In this document: in pieces, positions 32,617 to 37,338 of the stretch | How positions within the stretch are numbered: the stretch's first letter is position 1 | How the letters are laid out: each line of letters opens with the position of its first letter | Origin: Betaproteobacteria bacterium | Lineage (GTDB): Bacteria > Pseudomonadota > Gammaproteobacteria > Burkholderiales > SG8-39 | Length of the DNA: 37,338 bases | NCBI GenBank assembly: GCA_947482825.1 | Contig: CANKMT010000053.1 | Coordinates: 1-37,338, forward strand | Direction: 5' to 3' | Position numbers and translations under genes: made by a program | Notes under the pieces: model-generated | Told to the model about the DNA's origin: nothing | Databases searched by the model: none | The model's input: only the letters and a program-made list of their open reading frames with translations

Positions 32617-33597
32617 TCAGTCGACCTTCGCGCCTGAGTCCCTAACGATCTTGCCGAGCTTGGGGATGTCGTCGCGGATCAGCGCCTGCAACTCTTCGGG
32701 TGCCATGCCGCCCGGGTCCAGCCCGAGTTCCTGGAGGCGCTTGGTCACGTCGGGCGACTTGAGCGCCTTTGCGACTTCGCTATAGACGCGCATATGGATT
32801 TCCCTCGGCAGCCCGGCCGGCGCGAACATCGCCTGCCATGAGCTGATGTTGTAGCCGGGCAGCCCCGACTCGGCGAGCGTGGGCACCTCGGGTGCCGCGA
32901 AGGAGCGCCTGGTCGTGGTGACCGCGAGCGCCTTGAGCTTGCCGGTCTTGGCGGGCGGATAGGCCGTGGTCATGTTCTCGAAGCTCATCGAGATCGTTCC
33001 GGCAAGCAGGTCCGGGATCATCGGGCCGCTGCCCTTGTACGGGATGTGCTGCATCTGTGTGCCGGTCATGGTCTTGAAAAGCTCGCCGGACATGTGCTGC
33101 GACGTGCCGTTGCCGGCCGAGCCGAACGAGTACTTGTTCGGGTTCGCCTTGAGCAGCGTGATCAGCTCGGCCACCGTGCTCACGTTCAGGCTCGGGTGCA
33201 CGACCAGCATGTTCGGCAGCGTGGCGAGCATCGTGATCGGCGTGAAATCCTTGAGCGGGTCGTACGGCAGCTTCGAGTACAGCGAAACGTTGATCGCGTG
33301 CGAGCTGATCGTGCCCCCGCCGAACGTGTAGCCATCCGGCGCGGCCTTGGCTAGCAGATCCACGCCGAGCGCACCCGCAGCGCCGGGACGGTTTTCGACC
33401 ACCACCGGCTGGCCGAGGGCCTCGGCGAGCTTTGCGCCGACCATGCGCCCGAGGAGATCGGTGGTGCCGCCGGCGGCAAAGGGCACGATATAGCGGATGG
33501 GCTTGTTCGGCCAGGCCTGGGCCTGTGCAAACTGGCAGGCGGCGAACAGGACGGCTGCTCCGGCAACACGGGCAGAGATACGAAACGCGATTTTCAT
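32617..33597 (-). CDS. TTT receptor (Bug/TctC), copy 3
   Basis: The product has 326 residues from ATG 33597, behind a strong GGAGGA site; an in-frame ATG 18 bases upstream gives an unlikely MEEELQ extension over that site. Signal peptide about 1-27 (ending CQFAQAQAWPNKP). The mature sequence AWPNKPIRYIVPFAAGGTTDLLGRMV, AAPDGYTFGGGTISSHAIN and FGSAGNGTSQHMSGELF is the common Bug type. Unlike copies 1 and 2 it has IPYKGSGPMIPDLLAG, so it belongs to a different subgroup. It is an orphan without tctAB and lies 52 bases after exbD, probably in its own unit. Confidence 0.93.
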   Translation of the reverse strand: MKIAFRISARVAGAAVLFAACQFAQAQAWPNKPIRYIVPFAAGGTTDLLGRMVGAKLAEALGQPVVVENRPGAAGALGVDLLAKAAPDGYTFGGGTISSHAINVSLYSKLPYDPLKDFTPITMLATLPNMLVVHPSLNVSTVAELITLLKANPNKYSFGSAGNGTSQHMSGELFKTMTGTQMQHIPYKGSGPMIPDLLAGTISMSFENMTTAYPPAKTGKLKALAVTTTRRSFAAPEVPTLAESGLPGYNISSWQAMFAPAGLPREIHMRVYSEVAKALKSPDVTKRLQELGLDPGGMAPEELQALIRDDIPKLGKIVRDSGAKVD

Positions 33598-33649
33598 TTG
33601 TAATTCCTCCTCCAAGGAATCGCTAGTCTAGCAGTCTGCCCACGCGCAT

Positions 33650-34069
33650 TCAGCGGCCATCCGGGATGGCGACGAATCCGATGCGTGTCAGGCCGGCGCG
33701 GGCCGAGTCGGCCATCACTTCGGCGACGGCCTGGTAGGGCGTGGCCTTGTCGGCGCGCAGATGCAGTTCGGGCTGCGGGCTGATTTTCGAAGCCGACGCA
33801 AGCCTCGCGCGCAGCCCGGCGCGATCGGTGCGCTCGCCGTTCCAGAACACCGCGCCCGCGCCGTCGATCGAGATCGCCACATGCTCCGGGCGCGTCATGT
33901 TCGGCGTGCTCGAAGCCTTGGGCAGGTCGATCTTCACCGCATGGGTCAGCAACGGCGCGGTAATGATGAAGATCACGAGCAGTACGAGCATCACGTCGAT
34001 GAGCGGGATCATGTTGATCTCCGCCATCGGCGCGTTCTGGTTGCCCTGGTTGAATCCGCCGAAGGCCAT
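33650..34069 (-). CDS. exbD: ExbD/TolR biopolymer transport protein
   Basis: The 139-residue protein has one membrane helix near the N-terminus (about residues 22-42) holding the proton-coupling Asp in PLIDVMLVLLVIF (Asp25), and a periplasmic domain ending LHLRADKATPYQAVAEVMADSARAGLTRIGFVA. It works with ExbB to energise TonB by proton flow. It lies 2 bases after exbB on the minus strand. Context (tonB, hemP) favours ExbD over TolR. Confidence 0.93.
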   Translation of the reverse strand: MAFGGFNQGNQNAPMAEINMIPLIDVMLVLLVIFIITAPLLTHAVKIDLPKASSTPNMTRPEHVAISIDGAGAVFWNGERTDRAGLRARLASASKISPQPELHLRADKATPYQAVAEVMADSARAGLTRIGFVAIPDGR

Positions 34070-34071
34070 GG

Positions 34072-34824
34072 TCAGGTCCCGGCCTTGGCCACGCCGGCGT
34101 GGCCCGCGGATCTCGGCGGCACGGCCAACGCGGGTTCACCGACGTGGGCGCCGGTGGTCAGCACCGCGTAAAGGTCGTGCGCAAATGCATCCAGCCTCGC
34201 GAGCGTGACCCGGTTGGAGCGCACAAAAGCGTTGTAGGCGAGCACTGCGGGGATCGCCACCGCAAGGCCGAGCGCGGTCATGATCAGCGCCTCTCCCACC
34301 GGCCCGGCCACCTTGTCGAGCGTGCCCTGGCCCGACACACCGATGGCGATGAGCGCGTGATAAACGCCCCACACCGTGCCGAACAAGCCGATGAAGGGCG
34401 CGGTCGAGCCGACCGAAGCGAGGACCGTAAGACCCGATTCGAGCCGCGCGGTGTCTTCGTCGATCACGCGGCGCATGGCGCGCGTAAGAAACTCGTTCGA
34501 TGAGCCCGCTTCCATCAACCGTATCGCGCCGGGCCGGTCCATGTGGCGCGAAACCGAGAGCGCATGCTTGGCGAGACGGGAGAACGGCTCGTCCGGGTGG
34601 TCGGCATTGATCTGCTTTTCCACCGCGGTGAGCGAGGGAGCGTCCCAGAACATCTCGAGGAAGCGGCTGCTCTTGCGGTTCTCGATGAACTGCGCGAGCG
34701 CCTTGGTGACGATCAGGTACCAGGTGGCCATCGACATGACGAGCAGGATTACGAGCAGCGCGCGCGCAAGCGTGTCGGCCTGCGCGAGGAAGTTCGCGAA
34801 GCCAAGGGTTTGGACGGGTTCCAT
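34072..34824 (-). CDS. exbB: ExbB/TolQ/MotA proton channel protein
   Basis: I start at ATG 34824, giving 250 residues (MEPVQTLGFANFLAQADTLARALLV). An upstream in-frame start at 34869 overlaps tonB. Three helices are visible: about residues 20-40, about 135-158 (GSTAPFIGLFGTVWGVYHALIAIG, the family signature) and 175-197 (ALIMTALGLAVAIPAVLAYNAFV). It forms the pentameric motor with ExbD. It lies 5 bases after the tonB stop and 2 before exbD. Confidence 0.94.
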   Translation of the reverse strand: MEPVQTLGFANFLAQADTLARALLVILLVMSMATWYLIVTKALAQFIENRKSSRFLEMFWDAPSLTAVEKQINADHPDEPFSRLAKHALSVSRHMDRPGAIRLMEAGSSNEFLTRAMRRVIDEDTARLESGLTVLASVGSTAPFIGLFGTVWGVYHALIAIGVSGQGTLDKVAGPVGEALIMTALGLAVAIPAVLAYNAFVRSNRVTLARLDAFAHDLYAVLTTGAHVGEPALAVPPRSAGHAGVAKAGT

Positions 34825-34829
34825 TGCGG

Positions 34830-35555
34830 TCAGCCTTCGAGTCGGAAAGAAATCGGGATGAGCACCCACGCGGACACGGCCTCGTCCCCGCGCTTGGCAG
34901 GCACGAACTTCCAGCGCAGCACCGTCGTGCGCGCGGCTTCGTCAAGGCGCGGCGATCCGCTCGAGGTGCGCACCTGCACATCGTCGGCACGGCCGGCGGG
35001 GCTTACCAGGACGCGAAGCATCACCTTGCCCTCTTCGCCGGACCGGCGCGAGAGCGCGGGATAGGCCGGCGCGGGGTTCTCGAGATAGTCGGCGTTGAAG
35101 ATCGGTTCGGTCAGCCTGGTCGAAGCTTTTGCACCGGCCGGTGCGCCGTCGGAGGACCCGGCCGCCGGTGCCTGGTCAGCGGAGGCTGCGGTCGAGGGGG
35201 AGGCGAGTGCAGGCGGCCGCGGTGGCTCTGCCACCGGTGAAGGCGCCGTCGCTGGCGCAGTGAGGATCGGCTGCGGCGGGGTGGGTTGAGCCCTCGGGAG
35301 CGCCTTGGTCACCGGCCTGGGTATTGGCGGCTCGACCGCCGGCTTGGCGGGAGGTTCGATCCTGGGCGCCGGGACCGGGGGCGTGATCAGCTCGACCATG
35401 ATCGGCGCGGCCGACAAAAGCGCCGAGCGTGCAGGCTCATAGGAAAGCAGGACCGCGGCAACTGCCGCGTGCAGCGCCACTGCGGCGAACGCACCCGCGC
35501 GTCCGGGGCCGGGCGCGCGCAAGGGGATGGATCGGAAATGGAGCATGGCTGCCAC
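34830..35555 (-). CDS. tonB: TonB energy transducer
   Basis: The 241-residue protein has an N-terminal membrane anchor (about residues 20-39, AGAFAAVALHAAVAAVLLSY), a Pro-rich periplasm-spanning region (about 52-120), and the C-terminal TonB domain (YPALSRRSGEEGKVMLRVLVSPAGRADDVQVRTSSGSPRLDEAARTTVLRWKFVPA). It carries energy from ExbBD to outer-membrane receptors. The start may be GTG 35555 or ATG 35546; GAGAG upstream fits the first slightly better. It lies 85 bases downstream of hemP and is the first gene of the tonB-exbB-exbD set. Confidence 0.93.
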   Translation of the reverse strand: MAAMLHFRSIPLRAPGPGRAGAFAAVALHAAVAAVLLSYEPARSALLSAAPIMVELITPPVPAPRIEPPAKPAVEPPIPRPVTKALPRAQPTPPQPILTAPATAPSPVAEPPRPPALASPSTAASADQAPAAGSSDGAPAGAKASTRLTEPIFNADYLENPAPAYPALSRRSGEEGKVMLRVLVSPAGRADDVQVRTSSGSPRLDEAARTTVLRWKFVPAKRGDEAVSAWVLIPISFRLEG

Positions 35556-35640
35556 GGGACGCTCTCGCTTTGCAAGCTGAACCGGTTGGAGTCGTCCCGG
35601 GCGCCGAAGTTGCGCGCCGCGGATTTCAGCCCCCGGCGGA

Positions 35641-35778
35641 TCAAGCGGTCAGGATCAGTTTGTCGTTCTGGGTCAACCGCAGCCTGTATTCCCGGCCGTT
35701 GTGGACGATGACGAGTTCCCGCTGCTTGCCCAACAGGGCCCCGCTTGTGACCCGACCGACTTCGTCTTGGGGACTCAT
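35641..35778 (-). CDS. hemP: Hemin uptake protein HemP
   Basis: The small protein matches HemP/HmuP by LVIVHNGREYRLRLTQNDKLILTA at its end, a conserved basic segment found before haem-uptake genes. I prefer ATG 35778 (45 residues) because GGAAGG lies just upstream. ATG 35817 would give 58 residues but lies so close to the predicted -10 box that its message would be leaderless. The product is proposed to help transcription of haem receptor genes in Burkholderia relatives. It stands directly behind a Fur box. Confidence 0.85.
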   Translation of the reverse strand: MSPQDEVGRVTSGALLGKQRELVIVHNGREYRLRLTQNDKLILTA

Positions 35779-35823
35779 CAGGCCTTCCAAGTTTCGCGTG
35801 GGCGGAGTGGGGTTCATGCAGTA

Positions 35824-35852
35824 ACGATAATCATTCTCATTATCGTTGTCAA
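35824..35852 (-). promoter_or_regulatory. Fur-controlled sigma70 promoter of hemP-tonB-exbB-exbD
   Basis: On the minus strand, TTGACA (plus 35847-35852) is 17 bases from TATCGT (plus 35824-35829). The plus strand 35826-35844 reads GATAATCATTCTCATTATC; its complement matches the 19-base Fur consensus GATAATGATAATCATTATC at 17 positions. The Fur box fills the space between the promoter elements, so Fe-Fur should block RNA polymerase when iron is plentiful. Confidence 0.88.
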
Positions 35853-35898
35853 GACTCACGAATATTCGCGCCTAATTCGTAAGTGTCTGCTAACTCCC

Positions 35899-36825
35899 TC
35901 AGGGCATCCGTAGTCCTTTGCAAGGATCCTCGCGATCGGCTCGGGACGTAAACCACACCAGGTCGAAAAGTTGGCGATACCGATCACCTGGAGCCCGGCT
36001 TGATGGATCGACTTCCAAAAACGCAATGCTCAACAGTTGGCCTTGCATCGAAGGCGGGAGATAGGCAGGCACGCCCCGATCGCGCCGCGCATGACCTGAA
36101 CCCGCAATCAGGATCGCGCCGGCGGGACCGGTTGTCGCCAGCACCTGCGCCATTTGCGCGTCGCGGGCGCGCTGTGCTTCGATCATTCCTGCCAGGAGGG
36201 GTGGCGAAGGCCGCAGGCCGCAATGGCCTTCGACGAGGTCCTTTTCGAGCGCTGCGTTGAGTTCGGGGGTCAGGGTGGGCAGGCCCGCCGCGGGACGCCC
36301 GGATTTCATCAGCGCGCGCGCGTCGGCGCGTGAAAAATTCGCTGCGAGGATCGGAAGCCCGCGCAAGGCGGCCAGGGTGACGAGGGGCTTGTACTCCGGC
36401 CAACGCCAGCCTTTGCGGTCGAACCGGCCGGCATCGGCCAGGCTCTCAACGTCGCGCTCGCCGCGCGCAAGCGCCGCGTCGAGCATCGGCTGGTGCTCTC
36501 GATCGAACTGCTCCATGGCCAGTGCCGGAGCGCGACCCGAGCGGACCAGGGTTTCGAAGATCTCGGCCTGCAGGCGATGGTGCACGGCGTTGTCATGCGC
36601 TTCGCCGAGGATCACGAATCGCGATCCGAGCGCGCGCCGCATGAGTTCGTCGCGCGAAATGAAGCGGCCTTCGCGCACGTCGAGGATGCGGCCCGCAAGG
36701 GGAGTTTCGCCCGACGGCTCCCCGCTTTTCATTGCGGGAACCGAACCGGTAGTGCAAGCCGAACTCAGTGCGCAAAATGCCACGAGTACGGCAATCCGAT
36801 GCAATAACGCAGGGGCGGGTTTCAT
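35899..36825 (-). CDS. ChaN-family haem-binding lipoprotein
   Basis: The 308-residue product starts at ATG 36825 (MKPAPALLHRIAVLVAFCALSSACTTG). The lipobox LSSAC puts the lipid-bearing Cys at about residue 24. The ChaN domain carries FVILGEAHDNAVHHRLQAEIFETL (about residues 71-94) and AMEQFDREHQPML, hallmarks of this iron-regulated haem-binding family, and later ILIAGSGHARRDRGVPAYLP. It is predicted to sit in the outer or inner membrane leaflet of the periplasm. It is in line with hemP-tonB, but the Fur promoter separates them, so its own promoter may be upstream of 36825. Confidence 0.88.
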   Translation of the reverse strand: MKPAPALLHRIAVLVAFCALSSACTTGSVPAMKSGEPSGETPLAGRILDVREGRFISRDELMRRALGSRFVILGEAHDNAVHHRLQAEIFETLVRSGRAPALAMEQFDREHQPMLDAALARGERDVESLADAGRFDRKGWRWPEYKPLVTLAALRGLPILAANFSRADARALMKSGRPAAGLPTLTPELNAALEKDLVEGHCGLRPSPPLLAGMIEAQRARDAQMAQVLATTGPAGAILIAGSGHARRDRGVPAYLPPSMQGQLLSIAFLEVDPSSRAPGDRYRQLFDLVWFTSRADREDPCKGLRMP

Positions 36826-36924
36826 GCGTTCCAGCATAACGCAACGACCGTGGTTCCCTCTTCATGCAAAAAGCGAGAAAACCGCCGACAACGCGACGGA
36901 CTACGCGGCCGCATCCTCGAGGAT

Positions 36925-37338
<414 letters not shown>

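Overview
The window is about 37 kb of high-GC (roughly 65%) proteobacterial DNA, most likely from a betaproteobacterium of the Burkholderiales type. The reasons are the several Bug/TctC-type tripartite tricarboxylate (TTT) receptors, the class A RNase P RNA, the hemP-tonB-exbB-exbD iron cluster and the general gene style. I cannot name a genus. Almost every base is coding. I found no transposase, tRNA, rRNA or CRISPR array.

Layout. (1) 1-2215: the 3' end of an amidase gene, a 55-residue membrane protein, a decayed TrpD2/YbiB-type pseudogene and an HD-domain phosphohydrolase. (2) 2334-5740: rnpB, a luciferase-like monooxygenase, an MFS transporter and a DUF1223 protein. (3) 5765-11841 (minus strand): a complete coenzyme F420 operon, read as AA_synth-family gene, fbiC (fused CofG/CofH), npdG, cofE, cofD, cofC. 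(4) 12043-21296 (plus strand): a divergent operon with an F420-type luciferase-like oxidoreductase, a GH88-like hydrolase, a complete TTT transporter (tctC, tctB, tctA), a Pht5-like periplasmic-binding-fold protein, a fumarate reductase/succinate dehydrogenase-type flavoprotein and an MmgE/PrpD protein. (5) 21293-28085: a Rieske ferredoxin, then divergently an amidohydrolase, an IclR regulator, a second TctC and a three-gene complex resembling actinobacterial succinate dehydrogenase (membrane anchor, flavoprotein, iron-sulfur subunit). (6) 28059-30116 (minus): a hydratase-like gene, a class III CoA transferase and a truncated ORF. (7) 30162-32596 (plus): nfeD, a band-7/QmcA protein, a VOC protein and an SRPBCC protein. 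(8) 32617-36825 (minus): chaN, hemP behind a Fur box, tonB, exbB, exbD and another TctC. (9) 36925-37338: a GMC oxidoreductase 3' remnant joined head to head with a TctC 3' part.

The most interesting part is 5.7-28.1 kb. Coenzyme F420 is mainly known from archaea and actinobacteria, and the Sdh-like complex here also has an actinobacterial look. The two divergent promoter regions, at 11.9 kb and 21.7 kb, carry near-identical 17-bp imperfect palindromes (13 of 17 positions on opposite strands) of the IclR-operator kind, and an iclR gene lies in the block. I infer one regulon. In it F420 supply, an F420-dependent oxidoreductase, import of an organic polyacid and fumarate reductase-like enzymes are switched together to degrade an unidentified acid. 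The substrate cannot be read from the sequence.
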